64,000 nucleotides of DNA from Petrosia ficiformis (GCA_947044365.1 OX345637.1:7267701-7331700), one strand, 5' to 3'; positions 31,753 to 44,974 are shown, numbered from the stretch's first letter. Made by a program: numbers and translations. The notes: generated by a model from the sequence alone, not told the origin.

Positions 31753-33714
31753 ATGTTGTGTTTATTACTATTACTAATGTATGAGGCAGTAAATAGTGAA
31801 GGTTAGCAATAACTTTATAAATATACAATTCTTGTATATTGATAATGATAATTATAATCTTTTATTATCTTTATATTTTTGTTTAGTATTTTTGCAGCAG
31901 TCATCTCCTTCATATCATCCTGTTTGTCCTGGAGATAATGTGACTATCACTTGTAATGTATCTACTGGTAGTGCTGCATTAAGATGGGATGATCCTCTGA
32001 ATCCCAGTGCTGTTGGCGTTGGATTTACGGGAAGTACAGATATCGGATCTACTGGTGTTGTTGGTATTTTTACTGTTATATTAATTGGTAAAAACATTCC
32101 AAATTTTGAATTATCTTCTGAAGCTTCAGTACAAAATATTCAGTTGAATAATAGTGGGAGTAGTTTAAGTTGTTCAGATCAGATATTAGGAGGTAATATG
32201 GAAACTATACTAATTTTAATATCAGGTATGGTGAACATTGGAATCTACATACAACTGTCATAATCATTATCTGATAACACAACAGGAGTTCCATCCAGTG
32301 CAAGTAATGTTTCATTTACTGCTGACACTACAACTCACCTCACTCTTTACTGGTCTCCACCAACTGAGAATATTAATTGTATTGTTAAATATATTGTGAA
32401 GATTAATGATCAGCAAATGGAAACAACTGTAACTTCTCTATCAGTACCAAACTTAACCATTGGTTTAGTATACAATGTTACTGTATATAGTCAAGATAGT
32501 GATAATCGAAATGGAAGCATTAGTGAATTACTAACAGTAACTTGGAAAGGTATATAATAATGAATTTTGATTTTGTAATATAGTTCTTATCATGGCCATA
32601 CAGTTCCTCTTCCAGTATCAGCTTTATCATGGAATATTAGTGAGATAGATGGAAACACAAGTATTATATTGATATGGGAGGTATAAAGTATACTGTTATT
32701 ACTCTTAACTATTACATCATTCACAGCATGAAGAAGATAGCTCTCGTCCACCGACTCAACATTTCTTTGTATCTCATAATATCAGTGAACCATGGAATAC
32801 AACCACAATAAACTCCAGTATTATATTCACTGGTATTAAGAGAGAAAATACATATGTCATAAATATATCAGCTGTTAATATATTGGGTGAAAGTCTACCA
32901 CAAGAGATTGAAGGTATAAAGTCACATGCTATACATATCTCATTTATAAACTGCTGTTTATGACATTGATAAAGCAATTATAAATGAAGTTAGCACTATT
33001 ATGAATCAAATCAGTAGCACTACCAGTACTACAATAACTACAACTAGTACATTTGTGTACAGTAGTCTATTTCAAGGTTAGAATATTATGTTATATATAG
33101 GTGTTCATATGTACGTCTATAATATATAATACTATTAGAAACTAATACTATACCTCAAAGTTTCTCAAACATTTGTAAGTTACTGCTATAATGCTATTGT
33201 GATAGATACAGAATAATCTATAATTATTATAAGATACTTCAAAAAATTCAATATCTACAATAACATCATCAGACACAATAATAGCATTATCAAATACAAT
33301 ATGTAAGTTAGTATAGTGTATGATTGTATGACACAAGAGTTCATGTGTAGTTTCAAAATGATTCACTCACATTTAGGCTTAACAGATCAACTGGAAACAT
33401 GTTCAAATAACATACAAACAGGTAAATATAAGAGTTAAATTCTTGTATTAATCGCTAAATGCTTCAAAGGAGTAGTAATTGGAGCTACATTGGGTATAGT
33501 AATATCTACTATTGTATCAGTGATAGTGACATCATTAGTGTGTTTACTGATCACTCAAAAGAGGATTCAGCAACACAAGACATTACCTGAACACAAGTTA
33601 CAAGATCCTGTTATCAAAAGTGGTCCGGTGTATGATGTTCCAGATATGACTTTTAAACCTGTTCAGAATACATTTGAACTTCAAACAAATACTGCATATG
33701 GAAGAGTTAATTAG
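31753..33714 (+). CDS. Receptor A3: Ig-FN3-FN3-TM
   Basis: Exons 31753-31801, 31887-32225, 32286-32549, 32604-32680, 32727-32913, 32975-33076, 33139-33174, 33273-33302, 33377-33421 and 33470-33714; 457 residues. The Ig exon is of the A1 class at the loop (GFTGSTDIGSTGVVGIF) but has the A2-like start LRWDDPLNPS. The usual acceptor of the third stalk exon is lost (CAATATC for CAGTGTC); an AG 21 bp downstream keeps the frame and shortens the stalk by four residues relative to A1. The membrane-proximal tail reads QQHKTL, so only YDVP and TAYGRV tyrosines remain; the tail also has IKSGPVYD. The signal-exon donor is GTTAGC. Confidence 0.83.
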
Positions 33715-34354
33715 AATATGGGTTACTGTTTATGATATATTGGTGTTTGTATGTGTTAGTTTAATAAGAATAACTGTTTTGTGATATTCCAAAGTGATGT
33801 ACATATTTTAGCCAACAAAAAAAATTGGTATCAACATGCACCTGTAGGTGTATTCTGTTATGTGCATTATGTGTTGATGACTAATTATAAACATGATGAC
33901 TCCTTCCAAGTTATTTAGATTTAGAACATATTCCATCAACCATCAATTGTACAACTATATATATATATATCACTTAGTCATGTTTTTTATTGAGATGGTG
34001 TGTTAATATAATTGAAGGAATAGCCATGCAATCCACAAAATAAGTGATTACACGATTACCACAATTGTACCTATCAGTACTGATGAAAACAGAGAGAAAG
34101 ATACACTGAGATAATTTATATTTTCACAGTTGCTACAGATCTAAAAAGGATCCAACACACATTTTGTGCATTATTAACTGATACCGAAATGAACAGTAAT
34201 GGCCACCACAAAACAATCATAAGAATATATAGTATTATCTGTTTGTAAAATAATGTGTATATAGTCTGCAAAATATATTTGTACACATGTACTGGTAGGT
34301 GTGTTCTGTATGATCTTTTATATTTTGGGATAGTGTTGTGTGTTACTGATGAGC
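33715..34354. other. A3-B1 intergenic region with B promoter block
   Basis: No gene seen. Holds the A 3' flank, the palindrome-like CACCTGTAGGTG near 33839 and, at 34294, GGTAGGTGTGTTCTGTATGA some 60 bp before the B1 ATG. Confidence 0.5.
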
Positions 34355-35711
34355 ATGAGTCATCTAAACATCTTTCTACTTTCTGGTAATAAATAGAAAT
34401 GTTTTGAGTATACGATAATATTATACAATATACTATTTCAATACAGGACTAAGTGATTGTGCAGTTGTTCTTCAGTGTACATTATCATTTATGACTACTA
34501 CTCAACTCAATAATAAAGAGATTGTGTGTTTAAGGGGAGGAAATAGCAGAGGATGTACTATAATGATACTAGGTATGTGAATAAATACATACTATTGTAA
34601 CATAATCCAATTATGAATTGTTATTAGGAATACCATCTGTCCCTTTGAATGCCAGTGTCACAGCCATTGGTCCTAATACAGTGGTACTATCATGGTCTCC
34701 TCCTCTCAATTCAAGTCAATGTATTGATCACTATGTTGTTAGTATAGTCAATGGAAATACAATATCTAATAAGAACACTTCTAACAGTTCTACAACACTT
34801 GTTATTAATCAGTTAATACAAGGAATGAATTATTCATTTAGTGTAACAGGAGTTGATAAGGCAAAGAGAACTGGAAAAGAAAGTGAAACAGCAAGAATTA
34901 CTTTAGATGGTAAGTGAATAGATTATCAATCATGTAAAATTTATATCTTGAATTTATGATAGTTCCAGAATCTGTGATTGACCTGAACTTCACACTGATT
35001 GATGATGAATCATTAAACCTCGTAACACTAACAATAACATGGAAGGTTAACTTGTACATAATTATTAATATACATTTTAGTTATTTTATCTAATTCAGGC
35101 TCTATCAGATACATTTAGACCTCCAGTAATTGATTATCATGTGTATCACAATATCACATCATCTGATGGATCTCTAGTACATAATGTCACTAATAACATG
35201 ACACATATCACATTCACTAGTGTGTCCAGAGGTAGTCAATATATTGTGAATGTGACTGCTGAGAATATTATAGGAATAGGAGAAGAGTTACTGATCACTA
35301 GTATATAAAATATTGTAGTTATACTCTATGGTTTATACTTATTTACTATAGTATTAATTCCAGTTCTGCCTGCATCAATGTCAAGTGCATCAACCAGTAG
35401 TGTGATCAGTGAGTTTAGTAATGATAATTTCTTTATTTCTGTTATATTTTCTCTTTTTAAATTTTGTTTTTAACAGCACAGCTTTCTAACTCTTAGTTAG
35501 TTATTAATTTATATCATCATTGGTGTAATGATAAATTAAACTTCTCAGATATACCATTGCAAATAGTAATTGCAGAAAGTACACTAAATTCATATTGTTA
35601 GTGTTGTTTTAATAGAAAGATTATAATTAATTATACTTTTTGTAGCTACTCTTCAAATAACAGAACAAAACACAAATTCTATGGTTACATCTCAAAAGAC
35701 ACTTTCAACCA
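34355..35711 (+). pseudogene. Receptor B1: truncated, Ig core deleted, no membrane exon
   Basis: Exons 34355-34385, 34447-34572, 34628-34909, 34963-35045, 35099-35300 and 35352-35408, then a stalk exon at 35477 that meets TAG at 35494-35496. A further stalk exon, 35646-35711, is present but no TM/tail exon follows. The signal exon lacks nine bases. The Ig exon has lost about 200 bp in frame between LQC and TLSF, removing the Ig core. The two FN3 domains are intact (TVVLSWSPPLNSSQC; SDTFRPPVIDYHVYHN). As it reads it would give a secreted protein of about 266 residues, so a decoy or plain decay are both possible. Novel sequence at about 35770-35997 joins it to an A-type 3' flank, marking the deletion point. 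Confidence 0.75.
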
Positions 35712-35769
35712 GTACGTTAATGAATTATAATCTGTGAAAATGTAATACATGTTTTATAGCTGTGTAAGT

Positions 35770-35997
35770 ACTTATGTAGGGTTATATGGAGTTTTGCCAC
35801 TCGCCGGTTCTCTACCTGAACGACAATCTTTGGCCATCTAGAAGATGTTGGTAGTCATAAAAACACTAGATATGAATAGGTATGTGTGTATTAAAAACCT
35901 ATCTGTATATATTACCAGAGATTTCAGGTCATCACTTGCGATTGAAATGTATGGGCGGCCATTTTTTTTCCCGTGCCATCCCTACCGTACTCTCTGA
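35770..35997. other. Unique insert at a B1/A junction
   Basis: About 230 bp unlike the rest of the array and richer in G+C (GCCACTCGCCGGTTCTC, ATGGGCGGCC). It is followed at once by the A-family 3' flank motif GATATTCATACATAC. Origin unknown; no frame of note. Confidence 0.6.
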
Positions 35998-36186
35998 TAT
36001 TCATACATACCGAAAATGTTTGTATCAACATTTACCTGTAGGTAGGTATATTATGTTGTGATTACTTAGTCATATTGAGGTGTTGGTAATCAGTATAATT
36101 GAAGCAATAGCCACGCAATCTGCCAAAACGTGTATACATAAATTACATGTACATGCTTACCACAATTCTACCAAGTACCACTGAAT

Positions 36187-36345
36187 TTTATTGATCTTTT
36201 TATTACCTAATCACATTTTCATGACTATTGAACAGTTTATGGTTGTTGTTCTAGTGTTAGATAATAGTTTATTTTATATTATTATACATAATTATATTAG
36301 AATTATTCTATAGTTCTTCAGTTTTACTTCTGACAGTATGCTATA
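36187..36345 (+). other. Copy of MMAA 3' flank upstream of A4
   Basis: Starts TTTTATTGATCTTTTTATTA and continues with TTTTCATGACTATTGAACAG, as at 25824 and 31508. Non-coding. Confidence 0.78.
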
Positions 36346-36659
36346 ATGCTATATCAAGAAGTGAACGCTATTTTTTGGATTTACTTACAATCCACTATTA
36401 GTTCAGTTGTTTTGTTTTTCATAACATAGTTCCACAGTAATTTTACTGATATTTTGATAGTTTGTCTGATTTAACATCTACTTCAAATGCTACTGTAATT
36501 TATAGTCAACAAACGTCCTGTAAACTAAACATGGAAAAGAATATTGAACTATAAACTAATAATGCTGAATCATGATAGTTATTGTTTTCATTGTGACATT
36601 GCATGATCATAATTTGGGTTGGGTCAGTGGTAGATTCTGCCTACTGGCTTGTAGTTACA

Positions 36660-38654
36660 ATGTTGTGTTTATTACTATTACTAATGTATGAGGCAGTAAA
36701 TAGTGAAGGTGAGCAATAACCTTATAAATAAACAATTCTTGTATATTGATAGTGATAACTAATTGATAGTGTATATTGATAATGGTAATTATAATCTTTA
36801 TATTCCTGTTTAGTATTTTTACAGCAGTCATTTCCTTCATATCATCCTGTTTGTCCTGGAGATAACGTGACTATCACTTGTAATGTATCTACTGGTAGTA
36901 CTGCATTAACTTGGAGAAATCCTCCTAATCCTGGTGCTACTGCATTCACAGAAGATATAGCTATTGGAACAACTAGTGTTGTTGGTATTTTTACTGTTAA
37001 ATTAATTGATAAAAACATTCCAAATTTTGAATTATCTTCTGAAGCTTCAGTACAGAATATTCAGTTGAATAATAACGAGAGTAGTTTAAGTTGTTCAGAT
37101 CAGACATTAGGAGGTAATATGTTAACTATACTAATTTTAATATCAGGTATGTTACATTAGAATTTACATACAATTTCATAATTATTATCCAAAAACACAA
37201 CAGGAGTTGCATCCAGTCCAAGTAATGTTTCATTTACTGCTGACACTACAACTCACCTCACTCTTTACTGGTCTCCACCAACTGAGAATATTAATTGTAT
37301 TGTTAAATATATTGTGAAGATTAATGATCAGCAAATGGAAACAACTGTAACTTCTCTATCAGTACCAAACGTATCCATTGGTTCAGTATACAATGTTACT
37401 GTATATAGTCAAGATAGTACTAATAGAAATGGAAGCATTAGTGAATTACTAATAGTAACTTGGAAAGGTATATAATAATGATTTTTGATTTTGTAATAAT
37501 TATAGTTCTTATCATGGTCATACAGTTCCTCTTCTAGTATCAGCTTTATCATGGAATATTAGTGAGATAGATGGAAACACCAGTATTATATTGATATGGG
37601 AGGTATAAAGTATACTGTTATTACTCTTAACTATTATATCATTCACAGCATGAAGAAGATAGCTCTCGTCCACCGACTCAACATTTCTTTGTATCTCATA
37701 ATATCAGTAAACCATGGAATACAACCACAATAAATTCCAGTATTATACTGACTGGTATTAAAAGAGGAAATACTTATGTCATAAATGTATCAGCTGTTAA
37801 TATATTGGGTGAAAGTCTACCACAAGAGATTGAAGGTATAAAGTAACATGATACATTTCTCATTTATAAACTATACTGTTTATGACATATTGGTAAAGCA
37901 ATTATAAAGGAAGTTAGCACTACTATGAATCAAATCAGTAGCACTACCAGCATTACAATTTTTATAACTAGTAGATTTGTGTTCAGTAGTACATTTGAAG
38001 GTTAGAATATTTATTATATAGGTGTTCACATGTATATCTATAATAATACTATTAGAAACTAATACTATACCTCAAAGCTTCTCAAACATTTGTAAGTTAT
38101 TGTTATAATGATATTGTGATATATACAGGGATAATCTATTATTATTATAAGATACTTCAAAAAATTCAGTGTCTACAATAACATCATCAGACACAATAAC
38201 AGCATTATCAAATACAATATGTAAGTTAGTAATATTGTATGATTGTATGACATAACAGTTGTATTGTGCACATGTGTGCATGCACTTTCAAAATAGTTCC
38301 TTTACATTTAGGCTTAACAATTCCACTAGAAACATGTTCAAATAACTCATGTACACAAGCAGGTAAATACAAGAGCTAAATTATTTTATTAATCATTAAA
38401 TTCTTCAAAGAGTAGTAATTGGAGCTACATTTGGTATAGTAATATCTACTATTGTATCAGTGATAGTGACATCATTAGTGTGTTTACTGATCACTCAAAA
38501 GAGGATTCAACAACACAAGACATTACCTGAACACAAGTTACAAGATCCTGTTATTAAAACTGGTCCAGTGTATGATGTTCCAGATATGAATATTAAACCT
38601 GTTCAGAATACATTTGAACTTCAAACAAATACTGCATATGGAAGAATTAATTAG
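36660..38654 (+). CDS. Receptor A4: Ig-FN3-FN3-TM, Ig class 3
   Basis: Exons 36660-36708, 36814-37146, 37204-37467, 37526-37602, 37649-37835, 37899-38000, 38056-38091, 38170-38220, 38312-38362 and 38413-38654; 463 residues. The Ig exon is the third class, shared with A6: PPNPGATAFTEDIAIGTTSV, two residues shorter than A1. The third stalk exon is 51 nt, against 42 in A1, and the fourth carries a Cys-containing NSCTQA end. The membrane exon lost a G at the old acceptor (CAAAGAGTAG); using the next AG keeps the frame (VVIGATFG). The tail ends TAYGRIN rather than TAYGRVN and has QQHKTL, so YDVP and an I-ending ITSM-like motif remain. Confidence 0.84.
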
Positions 38655-38905
38655 AATATGAGTTTCTGTTTACGATATATTGGTGTTTGTATGTGTTAGT
38701 TTAGTAAGAATAACTGTTTTGTGATATTCCAAAGTGATGTACATATTTTAGCCAACAAAAAAAATTGGTATCAACATGCACCTGTAGGTGTATTCTGTTA
38801 TGTGCATTATGTGTTTATGACTAATTATAAACATAATAACTCCTTCCAAGTTATTTAGATTTAGAACATATTCCATCAACCATCAATTGTACAACTATAT
38901 ATATA

Positions 38906-39273
38906 CACTGCAAACATTAAGTTTATTGGTTAGTACAGTTGTAAGGAAATTGTATTTTAATTGATCGTGTTGACTGCATGGTGATATATATGTTATTATA
39001 ATTGCATTTTTAATTTCCCTATCTAGTGTATAAAATATACAAATATTTACTTTGGGTTTCTAAACCTACTTTGTGCATCTAATATTAGATATTATGCATG
39101 ATAATTGATTATAATTGTTGCATATAATTATATCTTTTACGTATTTTAATATAATTAGTAAAATGTAACTATGGCATTAGATGTATGTATACTGAGCAAC
39201 CAAATAATTGTTAAATCCTTGCAACTGTACTAACCAATACATTTGTTATTTTAACAATTCTGTTTTTGCAGTG
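38906..39273. mobile_element. CACTGCAAA/TTTGCAGTG inverted-repeat MITE
   Basis: Ends CACTGCAAACATTAAG and TTCTGTTTTTGCAGTG. The same place after A3 (around 33960-33972) has only ACTATATATATATATATCAC, an empty site that defines the insertion into a TA-rich target. No transposase. Confidence 0.8.
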
Positions 39274-39570
39274 TATCACTTAGTCATGTCTTTTTTTGAG
39301 ATGGTGTGTTAATATAATACAAAATAATTGTATACATAAATTACATGATTACCACAATTGTACCTATTAGTATTGATGAGAAAGATACACTGTGATAATT
39401 TATGTTTTGACAATTGCTACAGATCTAAAAAGATCCAACACACATTTTGTGCATGTGTTAACTGATACAGAAATGAACATTAATGGCCACCACAAAACAA
39501 TCATAAGAATTGTTTGTAAAATAATGTGTATATAGTCTGCAAGAAATATTTGTACACATGTACTCCCACT

Positions 39571-39590
39571 GGTAGGTGTGTTCTGTATGA
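39571..39590 (+). promoter_or_regulatory. Conserved B-gene 5' block
   Basis: GGTAGGTGTGTTCTGTATGA, 53 bp before the B2 ATG. Close relatives precede B1 (34294), B3 (42503), B4 (50935), B5 (55230), B6 (57811) and B7 (61494) by 45-61 bp. Core promoter or 5' UTR element. Confidence 0.55.
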
Positions 39591-39623
39591 TCTATTATAT
39601 TTTGGGATGTGTTACTGATGAGC

Positions 39624-41479
39624 ATGAGTCAAATAAATATCTTTCTACTTTCTATTTTCATTGGTAATGAATAGAAATGTTTTGAGTATACAATAATATT
39701 ATACAATATACTATTTCAATACAGGACTAAGTGATTGTGCAGTTGTTCTTCAGTGTGATAAAGTTTGTCTACAAGATATTGCTCAATACACTTGTACAAT
39801 TGATGATACTAACTTACTGGTATGGACTGTTCCTAATCCACAGAATTCACAAGAAACAGACATGTTAACGATCACCATATTCACAAACAGTAATGTAACA
39901 GATGATACAGATACATTCACTGCAGTGTTAACTGATGATGATCCATTTGTCTCTACATTATCATTTATGACTACTAATCAACTCAATAATAGAGAGATTG
40001 TGTGTTTAAGTGGAGGAAATAGCAGAGGATGCACTATAATGATACTAGGTATGTTCATAAATCCATACTATTGTACCATAATCCAATTATGAATTGTTAT
40101 TAGGAACACCATCTGTCCCTATGAATACCAGTGTCACAGCCATTGGTCCTAATACTGTGATAGTATCATGGTCTCCTCCTCTCAATTCAAGTCAATGTAT
40201 TGATCACTATGTTGTTAGTATAGTCAATGGAAATACAATATCTAATAAGAACACTTCTAACAGTTCTACAACACTTGTTATTAATCAGTTAATACAAGGA
40301 ATGAATTATTCATTTAGTATAACAGGAGTTGATAAGGCAGAAAGAACTGGAAAAGAAAGTGAAACAGCAAGAATTAATTTAGATGGTAAGTGAATAGGTT
40401 ATCAATCATGTAGTACTTATATCTTGAGTTTGTGATAGTTCCAGAATCTGTGATTAATCTGAACTTCACACTGATTGATGAATCATTAAACCTCGTAACA
40501 CTAACAATAACATGGAAGGTTCGTTTGTATAAAATTAATATTATACATTTTATATAAAAGTTTTATTTTATTTAATTCAGGCTCTATCAGATACGTTTAG
40601 ACCTCCAGTAATTGATTATCATGTGTATCACAATATCACATCATCTAATGGATCTCTAGTACATAATGTCACTAATAACATGACGCATATCACATTCACT
40701 AGTGTGTCCAGAGGTAGTCAATATATTGTGAATGTGACTGCTGAGAATGTTATAGGAATAGGAGAGGAGTCTTTGATTAATGGTATTAATTGAATACTAA
40801 ACATTCTAATATAAACAACAGATATCATATTATTATAGTTTACATTTCAAGTTTAGTCTCAACAACGTCTTCAGCTGTAATTGATAGATCAACATCAGGT
40901 ACATTTATCAACTGATTATTTTGTTAAAAGCAGGATATTACAAATATGACTCACTATCTACATATCACATATTAGGAGTATCAAATTCAAATAGTGTTTA
41001 CAATACAATGATCACAAGTGCAATTAGTACATATCAATACAACAGTGGTATATGATACTGTCTCATGTTGAAATGTAATATGAACAATTCATCTTTCTCC
41101 GTTATAGATCAATCAAGTTACTGTATCTGTAGTTCTAACATAATAACAGCTACTCCATCTAGATCTAGTAGAATTCTAGATGGTAGGCATAATGATGTGT
41201 ATTGTGATTTAGTGTAATATTTGTTGTAACACAGTGGCAGTCGCAGTACCAGTGACTATGATAATTTCATCAGTAATCAGTGTATTGATTACTAGTTTGA
41301 TATTCTGTCTAGTGATAAAGAAAAGAAATACATGTCTGAAATCACAAGAAAGATTAGAAGCTCCTTCATCAAAAAATGCACCATTAGTAATTTATGATTT
41401 ACCTAATATATGTGATGATACTACTAATGTAAATAAGAATATTGAATTACAAACTAACAGCGCTTATGGACAGCTATGA
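39624..41479 (+). CDS. Receptor B2: Ig-FN3-FN3-TM with ITIM-like tail
   Basis: Reference member of family B. Exons 39624-39663, 39725-40048, 40104-40385, 40439-40518, 40581-40782, 40839-40898, 40976-41047, 41108-41182 and 41235-41479; 459 residues, open. Signal peptide MSQINIFLLSIFIG (1-14). Ig-like domain about 14-121 with extra cysteines (SDC, LQC, VCLQD, YTC...VW...IVCLSGG, GCT). FN3 about 122-215 (VIVSWSPPLNSSQC) and about 216-309 split by a phase-0 intron exactly as in A. Stalk 310-378 with a CICSS pair. Helix about 382-406 (TMIISSVISVLITSLIFCLV). The tail has Tyr432 (VIYDLP, YDxP) and Tyr456 in the C-terminal SAYGQL, which fits the ITIM consensus SxYxxL. Stalk subtype VYISSLV is shared with B6. 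Confidence 0.88.
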
Positions 41480-42561
41480 GAATTGTATGTATGACAAGTA
41501 CAATTATTTGTTACTTTGAATATACTTTAGATCCATGTATATGCTAGACATTATATAATTGGGTTCATATCTACTATTGTGTTGTGATAACTGGTGTGTA
41601 ATTTATTAATGATATGCCTATGAACAGTTGTTGTGATGTTTTGTACAGACAACATGATTACTGATGAATATCATGTTATACTAGTTAGAAATTATGTGTG
41701 GATTTGTTATTGGTGCCGATCTGAGTGCTTAGATTTAAGAATGATAACAGTTTTATTATTCTAAACTAATGTATTTAGAAGTGTGCAATAAAAAAATAAG
41801 CTTTAGTCATTCAAAATAACATCAAAGAGAGGATGATATCAGCATCCTTCCATAACTAAACATTTCTCCACCACCATGTGTTCACCTATACAAATGTGTG
41901 TATGAAAGACAACTCTGTTGATCATTATGGACATTCTCTTTATTCTTTTATTGGTAATATAGATAAATATATTGAGCATACACTATTATACATTTCTATG
42001 TAGGACTAAATAATTGTGCACTTGTTCTTCAGTGCATGTGAGGTACAAGATATGGCTCAATACACTTGCATAATTGCTGGTAATCATCCGAGTGTATTTC
42101 TTCTCTCTATTTTCATTGGTATGACATACTGATAGACAGTATCGTAAGCATGCAATAATGATTAACATACCATCTAGATCTAATACAGAGCTAAGTGTGA
42201 TTGTGCAGTTCATCATCAGTGTGATTAAATTTGTTTAGGATATGATTCAATATGGTTGATGATAATATTGTTGGATGGAATGTTCCACATCTAAATGACT
42301 TGGAAGGATTCTCTTATATACATGTTTTGGTAATTGTTACCATTCAACAACATCAAACAGATTCTTTAGTGCTGTTTTAACTGATACCAGTAATGAAGAG
42401 TAAATGGTCACCACAAAACAGGAATAGGTTTTCTCATATAATTAGTGGTATTATCTTGCATGTTATAGAGTAATGTTTGTGTTATAGTCTATTACTCCCA
42501 CCTGTAGGTGTGTTCTCTATGAGCATTTTGGTGTGGTTTGGTTTGTGTGGGACTGGTGAAC
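41480..42561 (+). pseudogene. Decayed B-type relics between B2 and B3
   Basis: No working gene. From 42004 the sequence GGACTAAATAATTGTGCACT and on to CAATACACTTGC resembles the B Ig exon but carries stops. A second relic at about 42189-42270 (GAGCTAAGTG...GATTGTGCAGTT) does as well. The block from 41690 is duplicated at 60722-61547. Confidence 0.75.
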
Positions 42562-44598
42562 ATGAGTCATCTAATCATCTTTCTGCTTTCTATTTTCATT
42601 GGTAATAAATAGAAATGTTTTGAGTATACATTATTTCATTATAATGTATTGTTTCAATGCAGGGCTAAATGATTGTACAGTTGATATTCAGTGTAATGAA
42701 TCTTGTCTACAGGATGCAGCACAGTATACATGTACAATTGATGGTAATTCCCTAGAGTGGACTGTTCCTAACCCAATGAATTCTGGAGATACAGATACAT
42801 TAGATATTGCCACATTTACAAATGAGGATGTAACAGATGATACAGATACATTCACTGCAGTGTTAACTGATGTTGATCCATTTGTCTCTACATTATCATT
42901 TGTGACCACTAATCAACTCAATAATAAAGAGATTGGATGTGAAAGTGGAGGCAATAGTAGAGCATGTACTATTATGATACTAGGTGTGTGATTAAATCTG
43001 TGCTATAATTATTATTACACATTTTAACTTATTAGGAACATCATCTGTCCCTTTGAATACCAGTGTCACAGCCATTGGTCCTAATACAGTGGTAGTATCA
43101 TGGTCTCCTTCTCTCAATTCAAGTCAATGTATTGATCACTATGTTGTTAGTATAGTCAATGGAAATACAATATCTAATAAGAACACTTCTAACAGTTCTA
43201 CAACACTTGTTATTAATCAGTTAATACAAGGAATGAATTATTCATTTAGTGTAACAGGAGTTGATAGGGCAGAAAGAACTGGAGAAGAAAGTGAAACAGC
43301 AAGATTACTTTAGATGGTAAAGCGAATAGATTATCAATCATGTAATATATATATCTTGAGTTTATGATAGTTCCAGAATCTGTGACTGATCTGAACTTCA
43401 CCCTGACTGATGAATCATTAAACCTCATAACACTAACGATAACATGGAAAGTTAGTTAATTATTAATCATTTCATTACATAATTTTTAATTAATTCAGCT
43501 TATTTCAGATACATTGAGACCTCCAATAATTGATTATCATGTGTATCACAATATCACATCATCTGATGGATCTAATGTCACTAATAACATGACACATATC
43601 ACATTCACCAGTGTGTCCAGAGGTAGTCAATATATTGTGAATGTGACTGCTGAGAATATTATAGGAATAGGAGAGGAGTCACTGATCACTGGTATATAAA
43701 ATATGTAGGTGTTATTCCAGGATTTTAATTATAATTATTTATTATAGTTTCAATTCCAGTTCTGTCAAGTACATCAACCAGTAGTGTGATCAGTGAGTTT
43801 GGTAATGATAGTTTCAATCTATATTTCTGTTATATTGTCTCTTTAAAATTTTGTTTTAACAGCACAGCTTTCTATAGCATCAACTATTGGTTAGTAATTA
43901 ATTCATTTCATATCGTCATTACTGTAATGACAAAATTATACATACAATTGCAAACAGTAATTGCAGAAACTATACTAAATTCATATTGTACAAAGGTTGT
44001 AGTTAATTACATGTATTTCCTGTAGCTAGTCTTCAAATAACAGAACAAAACACAAATTCTATTACATCTCAAAAGATACTTTCAACCAGTAAGTTAATGA
44101 ATTATATTTTGTTATACAAGGGTTCATATATATGTCTATAATATTATACTATTAGAAACTAATACTATACATCAAAGTTTCTCAAACATTTGTAAGTAAA
44201 GGTTATAACACCCTACGAGTGCTATATCAAATTTATAATCACCGAGCACGAGGGCCGTAGGACCAAGGGCGAGGTGATTATAAATCGGATATAGCATGAG
44301 TAGGCGTGTTATAATCAATATATTTCACGAACGACAAAACCTTTGTTGATGTCTGATGCTTCTCCTACCTTTTTGTCGGCACTTTGGAGAAGGTAAGCAT
44401 TGTTTTCTTGTAGTCTGTTTCGACGGCATGTTTTATATCTGACCACAGGGTGCTATATCTGACCAGGGTGATATATAAACCTGTGGTTTACTTTGATGTT
44501 TCGCCGTATCGGGATATATGTTATTGTTATAATCATTGGGATATATACAGGATGCTTTTGAACTTCAAACAAATACTGCATATGGAAGAGTTAATTAG
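42562..44598 (+). pseudogene. Receptor B3: frameshifted, membrane exon lost
   Basis: Exons 42562-42601, 42663-42983, 43036-43316, 43371-43450, 43499-43691, 43748-43792, 43863-43889, 44036-44098, then an A-type stalk exon at about 44157-44192. A single-base deletion in the FN3 exon turns ARITLDG into ARLL and a stop at 43311-43313. Beyond the A-type stalk exon an insertion (about 44197-44518) interrupts the intron. Stalk exon 3 to the membrane helix is missing; only the last tail codons survive at 44551-44598 (ELQTNTAYGRVN). B7 is the closest relative and is intact, so B3 was also a B/A chimera before decay. The signal and Ig exons are otherwise clean. Confidence 0.85.
44197..44518. mobile_element. 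Insertion in B3 with inverted repeat
   Basis: Inner foldback at 44204-44313: TATAACACCCTACGAGTGCT near the start pairs, on the other strand, with TATAACACGCCTACTCATGC. It is followed by about 200 bp not found in other array copies, ending near TGATGTTTCGCCGTATC. A related TTTTGATGTTTCCCAC lies near 9155, after the palindrome at 8641. B7 at the same place runs straight through. Confidence 0.65.
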
Positions 44599-44931
44599 AA
44601 TATATTATCTGATGAGTTTCTGTTTGTGATATATTAGTGTCTGTGTGTTTGGTTTATTAAGAATGACTGTTTGTGATATTCATACATATTTTATCTAATG
44701 AAAATGTTTGTATCAACATTTACCTGTAGGTAGGTATATTCTATTCATTATGTTGTGATCACTTAGTCATATTGAGATGGTGTGTTAATCAATATAATTG
44801 AGCAATAGCCATGCAATCCACCAAAGCGTGTATACATGTACATGCTTACCACAATTCAACCCAGTACCACTGAATTTTATTACATTTATATCCTCCTACA
44901 TGTAGGTGTGTTCTGTATGATCTTTTGGGGT

Positions 44932-44974
<43 letters not shown>

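Noticed and set aside
33148..33366. Minus-strand frames over stalk exons (also 38072, 49775)
   Set aside because: Antisense of short stalk exons and introns, with no support of their own.
42688..42909. Val/Ser-rich minus-strand frames opposite B-type Ig exons (also 51130, 61662)
   Set aside because: Antisense shadows of the repeated Ig exon; they recur only because the exon recurs.
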